Shown here: positions 49,536 to 58,785 of the stretch, in pieces
Numbering within the stretch: position 1 is the stretch's first letter
Layout of the letters: each line of letters opens with the position of its first letter
NCBI RefSeq assembly: GCF_014648135.1
Contig: NZ_BMQN01000002.1
Location: 372,001 to 436,000 of the forward strand
Length of the DNA stretch: 64,000 nt
DNA from: Deinococcus sedimenti
Lineage (GTDB): Bacteria > Deinococcota > Deinococci > Deinococcales > Deinococcaceae
Reading direction: 5' to 3'
Made by a program: the position numbers and the translations under genes
The notes under the pieces: generated by a model
The model's input: only the letters and a program-made list of their open reading frames with translations
The model's database searches: none
What the model was told of the DNA's origin: nothing

Positions 49536-50180
49536 TTACAGACCCAGCAGACCCAGCGCCACCGTCTCCGTCAGTTCCTTCTGGAACGGTTGCACCAGGG
49601 CACGTTCCTGCGCGGTGCCCGTCTGCACGTCACGGTTCAGATCCGGCAGCTGTCCGCTCTGAATCGCCTGAGCGGCCTGCGAGAAGTCGATGCTGGGCAA
49701 ACCCAGTGCCCGGTTCACGCCCGTCCGCACCACCGCGTACCGCTCCGCGCTCATCTTCTGCTGGGTCAGGGCGGCCGCCTGCGCCTGCCGGGCCGCGCCG
49801 ACACTGCCGCCCACCTCGCGCAGCACCGTCATCATCTGGAACAGGTTCGGATTCTGCCCGCTCTGAATGTCCGTCCACACCTGCTGCACCCCGGTGAACG
49901 ACGATCCCATCGCCTGCTGCACCTGACGGCGCACCCGCACGAACTTCTGCACGTCCGCCTTCGTCAGCTCACCCGTCACGTTCCCAGTCGGGGCGGGCGG
50001 CGTGACCGTCCCTCCCTGCGACTGCGTCTGCGCCGGAGGCGTCTGCCAGTTCGCCAGGAACGACCGCGCCGGCTGAATCACGAAGAACCACGCCAGACCG
50101 CCCAGCAGCGCCAGCACCAGCACCGTGCCACCACCGCAGCCCAGACACCCGCATCCCCACCCTCTGCCACTTGATCTCAT
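49536..50180 (-). CDS. Hypothetical membrane-anchored protein
   Basis: 214 residues from ATG 50180. A Gly/Cys-rich start (SSGRGWGCGCLGCGGG) precedes one membrane helix (TVLVLALLGGLAWFFVIQPA). A Pro/Thr/Gln linker follows, then a helical extracytoplasmic domain of about 140 residues (LTKADVQKFVRVRRQVQQAM and on). Three Cys sit immediately before the membrane segment, an unusual feature. No family recognised. Convergent with yvcK and divergent from the hydrolase lipoprotein. The start is supported by the basic N-terminus before the helix but has no good -10 or SD. Confidence 0.6.
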   Translation of the reverse strand: MRSSGRGWGCGCLGCGGGTVLVLALLGGLAWFFVIQPARSFLANWQTPPAQTQSQGGTVTPPAPTGNVTGELTKADVQKFVRVRRQVQQAMGSSFTGVQQVWTDIQSGQNPNLFQMMTVLREVGGSVGAARQAQAAALTQQKMSAERYAVVRTGVNRALGLPSIDFSQAAQAIQSGQLPDLNRDVQTGTAQERALVQPFQKELTETVALGLLGL

Positions 50181-50279
50181 ACCTGCCGGTACGCGGCGCA
50201 CCGCCCCCGGGTTCCCGGGCATATAGTCAGGACACCGACCGTCCTAACCCACCCGGCGCACCCGCGCCCAAGGAGCCCC

Positions 50280-51659
50280 ATGAAGCGTTCCGTCACCGCC
50301 AGTCTGCTCGCTGCTCTCGCCCTGTCCGCCTGCGCCACCAGCCCCGCGCCCGAACCCGCACCAGTCAATACCCGCGCCCAGGACACCCGCACCTTCACGG
50401 CTGTCACCCCCACCCTGACCGCCCTGCCCGGCGCGACCATCGTCCAGGGCGTCATGCCCGGCCTGCGCGGCAACGCCGCCTACGCCATCGAAGTGCCCAC
50501 CACCTGGAACGGCCAGCTGATCATGTACGCCCACGGCTACGCCGGCGACGGCCCCGAACTCAGGGTGCAGCTCCCGGCCCTGCGCGCCTACTGGCTCAGC
50601 CTCGGGTACGCCTGGGCGGCCAGTTCCTACAGCGCCAACTACTACGACGTGCAGGCCGGCGTGGAGGACACCAACGCCCTGGCCAACGCTTTCAGCACCC
50701 TGACCGGCAAGGCCAAGCCCACCAAGACGCTGATCATGGGCGTCAGCATGGGCGGCCACGTCGCCGGCGCCGCCATAGAGAAGGAGACGGCGCAGACCGC
50801 AAAGAACAGGACCACGTACGCCGCCGCCATGCCCGTCTGCGGCGTCATGGACGAGGAGTACGAATTCCAGTGGCTGGGTGACTACACCCTGGTCGCCGCT
50901 CAGCTTGCGGGCCTGGGACCCAAAGCCTTCCCGCAGGGGACCGACACATACAAGGCCCTGCTGCCCGACATCCTGAACGCCAACTTCAGCTCGTACAGCG
51001 GCGCACTCTGGCAGGAGAACGCCACGCAGGGCGCCAAGCTCCGCGAGATCGCCCGCAACCTCACAGGCGGCGACCGGCCCGTGTTCAACCTCGGCTTCCG
51101 CGTCGCGGCCCTCCAGGGCGCCGTGTTCAGCACCGGCGGCTCGGACGGCACCGTGACCGGCATCCTGCCCCGCAACATCTACGGGAATGCGAACACCACC
51201 TACCGCTGGACGACCGGCGCGACCCCCACCCCGGCCGAGGTCGCCTTCAACGCCAGCATCCTGCGCGTCACGCCCGCCCAGAACCCCAACCCGACCCTGA
51301 ACGGCAGCGTCCGGTACCTGCCCCGCGTGAACGGCGAGATCAGCGTGCCCGTGCTGACCCTGCACACCACGGGGGACTTCTACGTGCCCTTCAAGCACCA
51401 GCAGCTGTACCGCGCCGCCGTGACCGCCGCCGGAAACGGCGACCGCCTCGTGCAGCGCGCCATCCGCGCCGCCGGACACTGCGAATTCACCGGACCCGAA
51501 CTCGTCGAGGGCTTCAACGACCTCGTGAAGTGGGAAGCGGGCGGCGCGAAACCCGCCGGGGACGACGTCACCACCCCCGCCGTGCTGGCCGACCCGAACT
51601 ACGGCTGCAGATTCACCCGCAGCACCCGCCCCGGCGTGGACGCCTGCCCCGCGAACTGA
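50280..51659 (+). CDS. Alpha/beta hydrolase lipoprotein
   Basis: 459 residues. Lipoprotein signal MKRSVTASLLAALALSAC. The hydrolase core has the nucleophile elbow GVSMGG with Ser156, a strand LIMYAHGYAGDGPE forming the oxyanion region, and a late AAGHCEFTG with the likely catalytic His. PVLTLHTTGDFYVPF near the end would carry the Asp. Eight Cys suggest disulfides. Substrate unknown; esterases of tannase/feruloyl type are one possibility. SD AAGGAG lies 5 bases before the ATG, with a possible -10 TATAGT at 50222-50227. The stop is followed by heptanucleotide repeats. Confidence 0.82.
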   Translation: MKRSVTASLLAALALSACATSPAPEPAPVNTRAQDTRTFTAVTPTLTALPGATIVQGVMPGLRGNAAYAIEVPTTWNGQLIMYAHGYAGDGPELRVQLPALRAYWLSLGYAWAASSYSANYYDVQAGVEDTNALANAFSTLTGKAKPTKTLIMGVSMGGHVAGAAIEKETAQTAKNRTTYAAAMPVCGVMDEEYEFQWLGDYTLVAAQLAGLGPKAFPQGTDTYKALLPDILNANFSSYSGALWQENATQGAKLREIARNLTGGDRPVFNLGFRVAALQGAVFSTGGSDGTVTGILPRNIYGNANTTYRWTTGATPTPAEVAFNASILRVTPAQNPNPTLNGSVRYLPRVNGEISVPVLTLHTTGDFYVPFKHQQLYRAAVTAAGNGDRLVQRAIRAAGHCEFTGPELVEGFNDLVKWEAGGAKPAGDDVTTPAVLADPNYGCRFTRSTRPGVDACPAN

Positions 51660-51664
51660 GGGGA

Positions 51665-51685
51665 GTGGGAAGTAGGGAGTAGGAA
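51665..51685 (+). repeat. Heptanucleotide repeat after the hydrolase gene
   Basis: Three tandem 7-mers GTGGGAA GTAGGGA GTAGGAA, 5 bases after the stop. Related to arrays at 55239-55259 and 60416-60476. Confidence 0.65.
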
Positions 51686-51691
51686 CAGAGG

Positions 51692-51722
51692 GGGCATTCC
51701 GGTTCGGGGTGCCCCCCTCGCT
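51692..51722. terminator. Terminator between the hydrolase gene and the TPK gene
   Basis: GGGGGCA and TGCCCCCC flank TTCCGGTTCGGGG, giving a GC-rich hairpin; the + strand continues CTCGCTTTATT, a modest T-run for the hydrolase transcript. Confidence 0.55.
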
Positions 51723-52367
51723 TTATTCCGGCAGGGAGGGCAGCACCGTCAGCAGGGCGCGGCCCTCCCGCAGCGAGGCGGTCACCGTGTCGCCCTGCGC
51801 CTCGTTGCTGACCGTCCAGCCGCTCCCCAGCGGAATATCCGCGTCAGAGAGCGGCCAGCGCACGCCCTCCAGGCTCAGGCCGCGCAGGTCCGTCACGGCC
51901 AGCACGCTCAGGGTCGCGCCGCGCGGCACCACCAGCGACAGGGGAGAGGCGGGCGTCAGCGGCCAACCCCACTCGTCCCCGCTGCTCAGGGTCAAGCGCA
52001 GGCCCTCACGCTCGGCTAGGCGCACGGCGAGCAGCGCCAGCGCCAGCGTGTGATCGAAGCGCCCACCGAACGCGCCCAGCAGCACCAGCTCCGTCGCGCC
52101 CCGCTCGCGCGCCACGCGGATCGCCAGTTCCGCGTCCGTCTCGTCCTTCGCCGCCGGGTGGACCTCGCGCGGGGCGTCCACGAACACGCCCGCCGACGAG
52201 TCGAAATCCCCCACCCACACGTCCACGCGAACACCCAGGCCCCACATGCCCAGCAGTGCCGCGTGCCGCGCCCCGCCATCCGCCGCGACCACCACGTCCG
52301 GGCGAGGCAGCGCCGCCAGCAACGGCGAATCCACCAGCCGACCCCCCACCAGCACCCACGCGATCAC
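51723..52367 (-). CDS. Thiamine pyrophosphokinase
   Basis: 214 residues from GTG 52367. TPK transfers pyrophosphate from ATP to thiamine. Signatures: WVLVGGRLVDSPLL, VVAADGGARHAALL, DVWVGDFDSSAGVF, KDETDAELAIRVARERGATE and GAFGGRFDHTLALA, which carry the Asp residues of the active site; a C-terminal beta domain holds SDADIPLGSGWTVSNEA. The GTG overlaps the stop of the ABC ATPase gene (GTGA). As last gene of the riboswitch operon it phosphorylates the thiamine imported by the upstream transporter, which matches its position. Confidence 0.93.
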   Translation of the reverse strand: MIAWVLVGGRLVDSPLLAALPRPDVVVAADGGARHAALLGMWGLGVRVDVWVGDFDSSAGVFVDAPREVHPAAKDETDAELAIRVARERGATELVLLGAFGGRFDHTLALALLAVRLAEREGLRLTLSSGDEWGWPLTPASPLSLVVPRGATLSVLAVTDLRGLSLEGVRWPLSDADIPLGSGWTVSNEAQGDTVTASLREGRALLTVLPSLPE

Positions 52368-53350
52368 GCCCGGTCCTCCGGCAGACGCCGCACACCTGAC
52401 GCCTCCACGCTCAGGCGCAGGCGATCCCCGTCCAGCGCCGCCGCCTCCCGCGCACTCAGCGTCAGGGACAGCGGCCCCCACGCGTGCGCGACCGTGACCT
52501 GCACGCCCCCCTCCACCGGCTGCCGCGCCACCACCGGCCACCACTCACCCACGCCGGGCCGCAACGCTTCCTCCGGCATGAACCGCACCCAACCCGGCCC
52601 GTCCGGCAGCAGGTTCGACTCGCCCAGGAACGCCGCCACCCACGCCGTCGCGGGCCGCGCGAACACCTCCTCCGCCCCCCCCACCTGCACCAGTTCACCC
52701 GCCCGCATGACCGCCACCCGCCCGGCCAGTGCCCGCGCCTCCCGCTGATCGTGCGTGACCAGCAGCACCCCGGCCCTCACCCGCGCGAACAGCGACCGCA
52801 GCCCCGCGCGGAGTTCGGCGCGCAGCCGCTCGTCCAGGTTCGACATCGGCTCATCCAGCAGCAGCAGCCCCGCCCCCGTCGCCAGCGCCCGCGCCAGCGC
52901 CACCCGCTGCGCCTGCCCCCCCGACAGCTGCGCCACCCGCCGCGCCTCCAGCCCCGGCAGATCCACCAACGCCAGCGCCTCGCGCGCCCGCGCCTCCGCC
53001 ACCCCACGCCCCGCCCCCCGCACCCGCGGCCCGTACGCCACGTTCCCCAGCACGCTCAGATGCGGAAACAGCGCGTAATCCTGAAACACCAACCCCACCC
53101 CACGCGCCTCCGGCGGCAGGCCCGTCACGTCCCGACCCGCAACCGCCACCGACCCCGCATCCGGCCGCTCCAGGCCCGCCACCACCCGCAGCACCGTGCT
53201 CTTCCCGCACCCACTCGGGCCCAGCAGCGCCACCGTCTCACCCGCCGCCACATCCAGCGACACGCCCCGCACCGCCGCCACCCCACCAAACGACTTGCGG
53301 AGACCGGCGAGGGACAGGGCAGCGGGAAGGTCGGTCACGCGGGACAGCAT
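52364..53350 (-). CDS. Thiamine ABC transporter ATP-binding protein
   Basis: 328 residues. ATPase motifs: Walker A GPSGCGKST (44-52), Q-loop VFQDYALFPHLSVLGNV, signature LSGGQAQRVALARAL, Walker B LLLLDEPMSNLDE and switch His in LLVTHDQREA. A C-terminal extension (about 240-328) is a TOBE-like domain. One base separates its ATG from the thiP-type permease stop. The set, with TPP riboswitch and TPK gene, identifies it as the ThiQ-type component. ThiQ of enterobacteria is shorter, so this is nearer to the iron/putrescine-type ATPase branch. Confidence 0.92.
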   Translation of the reverse strand: MLSRVTDLPAALSLAGLRKSFGGVAAVRGVSLDVAAGETVALLGPSGCGKSTVLRVVAGLERPDAGSVAVAGRDVTGLPPEARGVGLVFQDYALFPHLSVLGNVAYGPRVRGAGRGVAEARAREALALVDLPGLEARRVAQLSGGQAQRVALARALATGAGLLLLDEPMSNLDERLRAELRAGLRSLFARVRAGVLLVTHDQREARALAGRVAVMRAGELVQVGGAEEVFARPATAWVAAFLGESNLLPDGPGWVRFMPEEALRPGVGEWWPVVARQPVEGGVQVTVAHAWGPLSLTLSAREAAALDGDRLRLSVEASGVRRLPEDRA

Positions 53351-53351
53351 C

Positions 53352-54899
53352 TCACGTCACCTCGCCTTCGCCGCCGTCCAGCAGCGTGAAGGCCAGCGTG
53401 GCGAGGATGAGGAGCGCGGTCGCCAGCGCGCAGGCCTCGCCGAGGTTGCGTTCGCCGGGGCGGCCCAGCCGCTCGTACAGGCCGGTGCTGAGGGTCGCCC
53501 ACTCGGGCCGCGTGAGCACCAGCGTCGCGCCGAACTCGCCCAGCACGGTCGCCAGGGCCAGCGCCCCACCGCCCCGCAGGGCCGGGAAGGCGAGGGGCAC
53601 GGTGACGGACCGGAACGCCGCGCCGCGCGAGGCGCCCAGCGAGCGGGCCGCCTCGAACAGCCGGGGTGGAATGGCCCGCAGCGCGGGCAGCAGCGAGCGC
53701 ACCACCAGCGGCCACGCCAGCAGCGTGTACGCCGCAATCAGCATGGGCAGCGTCGCGGCCAGCACCGGGTACGCCAGCAGGTACCCCACCGCGAGGCTGA
53801 CCGGAGAGACCATCAGCGGCAGCAGCGATACCAGATCCAGCGCCCGCGACCCGGCCCGCCACGCGCCCAGCGCGTACAACCCGCCCAGCAGCGTGGCACC
53901 AGCCAGGGCCATCAGCCCGAAGCGCACGGTGTTCCACACCAGCAGCGGCGTGTCCGGGTCCGCCAGCACCCCCTGCCAGTACCCCAGCGTGAACCCCGAC
54001 GTGCCCAGCACACCCCGCACCACCACCGCGACCAGCGGCGCGAAACACACCAGCGCCACCACGCCCCCCAGCCCCAGCAGCGCCACCCGCGCCCCGCCCC
54101 GCGCACGCGGCATGCCACCCAGCGGCACGCCCACCCCGCCCCGCGACAGCGCCACGTACGCCCACGTCGCCAGCAGCGTGAACCCCAGTTGCCCCACGAT
54201 GAGCGCACTCGCCTCCGACAGGCGCAGTTGCAGCGCCGTCAGGGTGTAGATCTCCACCTCCAGCGTCGCGAACCGCTCCCCGCCCAGTGCCAGCGGCAGG
54301 CCGAAACTCAACGCCGAGTACAGGAACACCAGTACCACCCCCGCCAGCACCCCCGGCAACGCCAGCGGGAGCGCCACGCCCAGCGCCGCCCGCCAGGCCG
54401 ACGCCCCCAGCGACCGCGCCGCGCCCACCATGTTCCCCGGCACCCGCGCGAACCCCGCGTAACTCAGACGCACCAGCACCGGCAGGTTGAAGAACAGGTT
54501 CCCCAGCACCAGCAGCGTCGGCGTGTCACTCAGGTCCACGCCCAGCAGGCGCGTCACCCACCCCTGCGGCCCCAGGAGCGCACTCAGGCCCAGCACCGCC
54601 ACCAGCGTCGGCGTCACGAACGGCAACAACAGCAGCCGCAGGAACACCCCCTTCCCACGCACCTCGAACCGCGACAGCAGGAACGCCAGCGGCACCCCGA
54701 TCAACGCCGCCACACCCGCCGTCACGCCCGCCTGCGTCAAGGTCCACCCAAGGCGACCCTGGAAGTACGGGTCACGCCACACGTCCAGGGTCACGCCACC
54801 CTCACGCAGCGTTCTAGCCAGCGGCAGGACGAGGCACAGGGCCACGAAGATCAGGCCGGGCAGGGCGAGGAGCCAACCCTGGAGTTTCGTGCGCGTCAT
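53352..54899 (-). CDS. Thiamine ABC transporter permease (fused two-domain, ThiP-like)
   Basis: 515 residues with about 12 membrane helices in two homologous halves. Each half has the EAA loop that docks the ATPase: [20 protein letters not shown] in the first and [20 protein letters not shown] in the second. Fused permeases of this length are typical of ThiP and ferric-iron transporters; riboswitch and TPK neighbour favour thiamine. ATG 54899 starts [15 protein letters not shown]. The 365-base gap upstream separates it from the binding protein and contains a very G-rich stretch on its mRNA strand. Confidence 0.92.
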   Translation of the reverse strand: MTRTKLQGWLLALPGLIFVALCLVLPLARTLREGGVTLDVWRDPYFQGRLGWTLTQAGVTAGVAALIGVPLAFLLSRFEVRGKGVFLRLLLLPFVTPTLVAVLGLSALLGPQGWVTRLLGVDLSDTPTLLVLGNLFFNLPVLVRLSYAGFARVPGNMVGAARSLGASAWRAALGVALPLALPGVLAGVVLVFLYSALSFGLPLALGGERFATLEVEIYTLTALQLRLSEASALIVGQLGFTLLATWAYVALSRGGVGVPLGGMPRARGGARVALLGLGGVVALVCFAPLVAVVVRGVLGTSGFTLGYWQGVLADPDTPLLVWNTVRFGLMALAGATLLGGLYALGAWRAGSRALDLVSLLPLMVSPVSLAVGYLLAYPVLAATLPMLIAAYTLLAWPLVVRSLLPALRAIPPRLFEAARSLGASRGAAFRSVTVPLAFPALRGGGALALATVLGEFGATLVLTRPEWATLSTGLYERLGRPGERNLGEACALATALLILATLAFTLLDGGEGEVT

Positions 54900-54922
54900 G
54901 GGTGGGCGCCTGCGGCGGGCTG

Positions 54923-54946
54923 CCCCACCCCCCACCCCCCATCCCC
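54923..54946 (-). other. G-quadruplex-prone tract upstream of the permease gene
   Basis: On the minus (mRNA) strand four runs of 4-6 G are separated by loops of AT, T and T. Such short loops favour a stable parallel quadruplex. It lies 24 to 47 bases before the permease ATG and could reduce or tune its translation. Confidence 0.6.
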
Positions 54947-55238
54947 AGGGGGGACGGGGGAGCGGTCGCTGCGCTCGGCAAGAGATTCTTTCGGTGCGGT
55001 GTTGTTGTGTTGTGCGGTGGCGTGTCTGGCCTCGACGCCATCCTCCGCAACCGCCGAAGGCCCGTGCGCTGCGCGCACGACGGCTCGTGGGCCTGGACGG
55101 TAGAGGGGCAGGGTGTCTTGGGGCATGTCGGCAGGTTCTACTTGTTCAGCTCAGGCGAAAGCAGGTGTGCAGGCTCCCCTCTAAGGGGAGCTGTCAGTGC
55201 AGCTGACTGAGAGGTCCTGCGCAGCAGTTGTGTTGCTG

Positions 55239-55259
55239 TTCCCACTTCCCACTCCCCAC
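55239..55259 (-). repeat. Heptanucleotide repeat after the thiamine-binding-protein gene
   Basis: On the minus strand GTGGGGA GTGGGAA GTGGGAA, starting 5 bases after the stop at 55265. Confidence 0.65.
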
Positions 55260-55264
55260 TGCCC

Positions 55265-56299
55265 TCACCTCGCGCGGAGCACCTGCGTCACCCACGCGTC
55301 CACGAGGCGCTGGGGGTTGCTGGCGACCTCTGCCTTGATGGGGGTGGGTTGGGGTTCCTGCGCGAAGGTGAACACGGGGTTCAGGGGGGTGCCTTTCACG
55401 GCGGGGTAGATCCACATGCGGGTGGGGATGTCGGTCTGGATGGGGGCGCCCAGCATGAAGTCCACGAATTTCCGGGCGAGGGCGGTCTGCTTGGTGCCTT
55501 TGAGGATGCCGACACCTTCGAGCTGGGTGGAGGTGCTGCCGGGCAGGAAGAGGTTTCCGGTGGGGGACTGGGCGGGGAGTTTGGTGGGGGTGAAGCCGTC
55601 GGCGTAGAAGACTTCGGCGGCGGGGCTGCTGGCGTAACTCAGGACGATGGGGTACTTGCCGCCGTTCCTGGTGAAGTCCTTGTAGTAGGCGTCGCTCCAG
55701 CCGCGCGTGACCTTCATGCCGCCCGCGCGGGCGGCGCGCCACCAGTTCCACGCGCCGGTTTCGCCGTAGTGGTTGACGGTGGCGAGGAGGAACGCGAGGC
55801 CGGGGCTGCTCGTGGCGGGGCTCTGCACGACCGTGAGCTTGGCGTAGGCGGGGGTTTTCAGGTCGTCGAGGCTCTTGGGCAGTGCGACGCCGTTCTTCTC
55901 GAACCACGCGCGGTCGTAGTTCAGGGCCACGAAGCCGTAATCGACGGTGTTCAGCAGGCCGTCGTCGCCCAGGCGGTACGCGGCGGGCACGCGGGACAGC
56001 GCGGGGCTCTTGTACGGCTGGAGAATACCCGCCTGCCGGGCGCGGGGCAGGAGACTGTTGTCGAGGCCGTACACGACGTCGGCGATGGGGGCGCGGCGGG
56101 TGAGGATCAGGCGGTTCAGGAGTTCCCCGGCGTCGCCGCCCTTGATGAAGCGCACCTTGGCCCTGTTCTGCGTCTCGAACGCGGCGATCAGTTTCTTGTC
56201 CACGTCGAACGAGTCGTGCGTGATGACGGTCAGGGTGGTCTGGGCACTGGCGGCGCCAGCGGCGGCGAGTGCGGTCAGCAGGATCAGTATGTTGCGCAT
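55265..56299 (-). CDS. Thiamine ABC transporter substrate-binding protein
   Basis: 344 residues from ATG 56299. Signal peptide [19 protein letters not shown], then [20 protein letters not shown], the start typical of ThiB. Further family features: [69 protein letters not shown] and [14 protein letters not shown]. It binds thiamine or its phosphates in the periplasm and delivers them to the permease. Its SD GAGGGG, 8 bases before the ATG, lies inside a hairpin (56308-56326) right after a TPP riboswitch, so it is controlled by TPP. Confidence 0.94.
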   Translation of the reverse strand: MRNILILLTALAAAGAASAQTTLTVITHDSFDVDKKLIAAFETQNRAKVRFIKGGDAGELLNRLILTRRAPIADVVYGLDNSLLPRARQAGILQPYKSPALSRVPAAYRLGDDGLLNTVDYGFVALNYDRAWFEKNGVALPKSLDDLKTPAYAKLTVVQSPATSSPGLAFLLATVNHYGETGAWNWWRAARAGGMKVTRGWSDAYYKDFTRNGGKYPIVLSYASSPAAEVFYADGFTPTKLPAQSPTGNLFLPGSTSTQLEGVGILKGTKQTALARKFVDFMLGAPIQTDIPTRMWIYPAVKGTPLNPVFTFAQEPQPTPIKAEVASNPQRLVDAWVTQVLRAR

Positions 56300-56307
56300 A
56301 AGAAAGT

Positions 56308-56326
56308 CCCCTCGCGTCACGAGGGG
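56308..56326 (-). promoter_or_regulatory. SD-sequestering hairpin, expression platform of the TPP riboswitch
   Basis: CCCCTCG and CGAGGGG form a perfect 7-bp stem with a 5-base loop. The 3-prime arm contains the Shine-Dalgarno of the thiamine-binding protein, 8 bases before its ATG; ACTTTCTT follows. This fits translational control, though the T-rich tail could also allow termination. Confidence 0.75.
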
Positions 56327-56359
56327 AAGCGGTGGGCCGTCACCACGGGTGTGGGCGGC

Positions 56360-56448
56360 CGGTCACGCTCCCTCCGCCGGAATGACCCGGATCAGGTTCC
56401 TGGGGTAAGTCTCAGCCCGCCGATCTCAGCAGGCACCCCCGGTGACGC
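56360..56448 (-). ncRNA. TPP riboswitch (THI element)
   Basis: On the minus strand the conserved THI blocks appear in order: CCGGGGGTGCC, GGCTGAGA, ACCCCAGGAACCTGATCC, GGGTCATTCCGGCGGAGGGA, and closing GTGAC that pairs with GTCAC at the 5-prime end. These blocks bind the pyrimidine and pyrophosphate of TPP. It precedes the thiamine uptake operon and a hairpin that hides its SD, so high TPP should switch the operon off. Divergent from the first Nudix gene by about 90 bases. Confidence 0.96.
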
Positions 56449-56536
56449 ACCCGGCAGGATAGCGCAGGCCGCCGCACGGGGAGTGTCCTGCGTCACCGGT
56501 TGCGGTTGCCGCGCGCGGCGCGTGCCACCCTGGCGC

Positions 56537-56983
56537 ATGCGGAATCTGCTCGTGTGGGTGGTCGTGCAGGATGAGGGGGGCCGGGTGCTGCTGGGGCGCC
56601 GGGACGGCTCGGCGTACGGGCATGGCCTGTGGGGCCTGCCGGGCGGCGGCGTGGAGCGCGGTGAGGGCCTCCCCGAGGCGGCCGCGCGCGAGGTCTGGGA
56701 GGAGACGGGCCTGACCCTCGACCCGGCCGCGCTGGCCCTGCTGGGCGTGCGCCGCTACGAGGTGGACGGCGCGCAGGGCACCGATTTCCTGTTCTGCGCG
56801 CGGTTCTGGGAGGGCGAGCCGCAGCCGCTCCACAAGACCTCCGAGGTCGCCTGGTTTGCCCCCGACGCGCTGCCAGCCGACACCCTGCCGTGGATCGCGC
56901 CGCTGCTGGACGCCCACCTGCGGCGCGGGGCGCGCCTGACCGAGCAGTTGCGCGACGTGCGCGAGGCCCGGGTGATCGCGTGA
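56537..56983 (+). CDS. Nudix hydrolase (first of a tandem pair)
   Basis: 148 residues. Complete Nudix box [20 protein letters not shown], continuing ETGL (G-x5-E-x7-R-E-U-x-E-E-x-G-U). The N-terminus [20 protein letters not shown] is typical. Substrate not predictable; Deinococcus has many Nudix enzymes that clean up nucleotides. It overlaps the second Nudix gene by 4 bases (GTGA), and the two proteins are clearly paralogues ([22 protein letters not shown] against VLDAHLRGG), a tandem duplication. Confidence 0.9.
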   Translation: MRNLLVWVVVQDEGGRVLLGRRDGSAYGHGLWGLPGGGVERGEGLPEAAAREVWEETGLTLDPAALALLGVRRYEVDGAQGTDFLFCARFWEGEPQPLHKTSEVAWFAPDALPADTLPWIAPLLDAHLRRGARLTEQLRDVREARVIA

Positions 56984-57453
56984 CGTTTCATCTGGTGGCG
57001 TGGCTGATCGTGCAGGACCATGCGGGGCGGGTGCTGCTGGGCCGCCGCTCCGGGTCGTCGTACGCCGATGGGCTGTGGGGCCTGCCGGGCGGGCACGTGG
57101 AGGCGGGGGAGACGCTGGCGCAGGCGGCGGCCCGCGAGGCGCTGGAGGAGGTGGGCCTGCGCGTGAACCCGGCGGGCCTGACCTGCCTGGGGGCCTGCCG
57201 CTACCACCTGGACGGGATGGGAGGCCTGGACGTGTTCTTCCTGACCCACGCGTGGGCAGGCGAGCCCACGCCACTGGAGAAGACCTCGGAGGTCGGGTGG
57301 TTCGACCCGCACGCCCTGCCGGGGGACGCCCTGCCATGGCTGCCGGGCGTGCTGGACGCGCATCTGCGCGGCGGGGTGCGCCTCTCGGAGATGCTGGACG
57401 GCTGGGCGGCGCTGCGGGAGGTCGGGGCGGGTCAGCCGCGTGGGATTTCGTAG
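56980..57453 (+). CDS. Nudix hydrolase (second of a tandem pair)
   Basis: 157 residues from GTG 56980. Nudix box [20 protein letters not shown] followed by EVGL is intact. The sequence runs parallel to its upstream neighbour over almost the full length, so this is a duplication with divergence. The GTG overlaps the previous stop. Its last 22 bases overlap the end of the convergent secreted-protein gene at 57432, so both genes share DNA at their 3-prime ends. Confidence 0.9.
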   Translation: MTFHLVAWLIVQDHAGRVLLGRRSGSSYADGLWGLPGGHVEAGETLAQAAAREALEEVGLRVNPAGLTCLGACRYHLDGMGGLDVFFLTHAWAGEPTPLEKTSEVGWFDPHALPGDALPWLPGVLDAHLRGGVRLSEMLDGWAALREVGAGQPRGIS

Positions 57454-58142
57454 GCTTCGAAGCGGACCTTCGTGACCCGGTACGTTCCCTTCGCGGCGCT
57501 GCCCTGGAGCTTCAGGGTGGTGTACAGGTACCCGACGATGTGCCCGGCGAGGTCCACCGAGACCCGGACGTCCAGTTCGTCGCGCTTCTGCCCGTCGGGG
57601 CTCACGTAGCGCAGCGCGCCGCCCAGGGTGGGTGTGGCCTTCAGCGCGGCGGGGGCGTTGCGGGTCAGCCAGTCGCGGACCTCGGCGTTCAGGCTGCCGG
57701 GCAGGAGGGACTGGCCGTTCACGACGAGTCGCCCGGGCCCGACCTGCACGAGCTTGCCGTACGACGCGGCGGCCTTCACATCCGGCTGGGGAATCTCGCG
57801 CAGCTGGCCGTTGGCGACGGTCAGCACGCGGGTCAGGCCGCTCGCCTCACCCAGGGCGTAGCCGGTCATGGTGTCCAGCAGGAGTTCGGGGCGGCCGTCG
57901 TTGTTCACGTCGCGCTGCCCGGCGAAGGTGTTGCGCGGGTCGAGCCGCCACTGCCGCTGCGTGAGACTCACGCCCTGAAAGCGCAGGACGAAACCGGTCA
58001 GGGGGCCGCTCGTGTCCGGGTCGAAGGGTTGCAGGGTGGTGATGGTCACGCCGGGCCGGTCGAGCAGCAGGGTCGTGGGTTGCGCGTGCGCGGTGCCGAG
58101 CAGGCTCAGGGTGGTCAGCAGGAGTCGGGTGGTGTGGGTCAT
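57432..58142 (-). CDS. Hypothetical secreted protein
   Basis: 236 residues. Signal peptide [20 protein letters not shown]. The mature part has a calcium-binding-like loop [20 protein letters not shown] as in FG-GAP/dockerin-type repeats, then beta-rich sequence with [16 protein letters not shown] and [15 protein letters not shown]. No enzyme motif. GAAGGA lies 7 bases before ATG 58142. Convergent with, and overlapping, the second Nudix gene. Likely periplasmic or outer-envelope. Confidence 0.62.
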   Translation of the reverse strand: MTHTTRLLLTTLSLLGTAHAQPTTLLLDRPGVTITTLQPFDPDTSGPLTGFVLRFQGVSLTQRQWRLDPRNTFAGQRDVNNDGRPELLLDTMTGYALGEASGLTRVLTVANGQLREIPQPDVKAAASYGKLVQVGPGRLVVNGQSLLPGSLNAEVRDWLTRNAPAALKATPTLGGALRYVSPDGQKRDELDVRVSVDLAGHIVGYLYTTLKLQGSAAKGTYRVTKVRFEAYEIPRG

Positions 58143-58280
58143 GGGCGGGTCCTTCGCCGTGTGGCGGGAGTGCTGACCGGAGCGTACGGAACGGGTGGGA
58201 CAGTTGCCGGGACACTTCGGTGCCCCCGAATGGTGAGCTGAGGTGTTCCCGCTGGATGAACACTTTCCGCTGGCGGCAAC

Positions 58281-58313
58281 TCATTTCATTTGAAATACTT
58301 CCATCTGAAATGA
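58281..58313. promoter_or_regulatory. Candidate MarR operator upstream of the efflux operon
   Basis: TCATTTCA (58281-58288) and TGAAATGA (58306-58313) form a perfect 8-bp inverted repeat that reaches the start codon at 58310, and TTGAAAT/CTGAAAT occur as spaced half-sites. The AT-rich block stands out from its GC-rich surroundings. Confidence 0.5.
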
Positions 58314-58785
58314 ACGCCGCCCCCCTTCACCCCACCGCCCCGGTCATGGACGACCTGTACGGCCTCGTCCGGCTGATCCTGCGCTTCTCCCGGCGCGTGC
58401 ACCACGTCCTGGACGACCCGCTGGAAACCGCGCTGGGCCTGAACACCAAGGAACTGCTCGTGCTGGCGACCATCATGGACGGCGCAGGCACCCCCGGCGC
58501 GGTCGCGCAGGCGCAGAACCTCCCCGCGCCTACCGTGACCCGCATGGTCACCAAACTCGTGCAGGCCGGACTGGTGCGCCGCGTCAGCGACCCCGGCGAC
58601 CTGCGACTGCAACGCCTGGAACTCACGCCCGACGGGCAGGCCACCCGCGCCCGCACCCGCGCGGTCGCGCAGGACATCGTCCACGCGCACTTCGGACACC
58701 TGCCCCCCGAGCGCGTGCAGGCCGCGCTGGCCGCGCTGGCCGATCTGGACGCCGCCCTGCACGCCCCCACCACAGGAGAGCCGCA

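Larger units (their letters stand above)
54900..55264. other. 365-base gap between thiamine binding protein and permease genes
   Basis: No ORF with coding character. On the permease mRNA strand it holds, in order, a heptanucleotide array (55239-55259), two short hairpins (GTCAG/CTGAC at 55193-55207; GCTCCCCT/AGGGGAGC at 55173-55191), and a run of four G-tracts (54923-54946) close to the permease start. It looks like repeat material inserted into the operon. Confidence 0.5.

Noticed and set aside
53196..55103. Plus-strand open frame of about 635 codons
   Set aside because: Extremely Gln/Arg/Pro/His-rich and antisense to the thiamine ATPase and permease, which have clear motifs.
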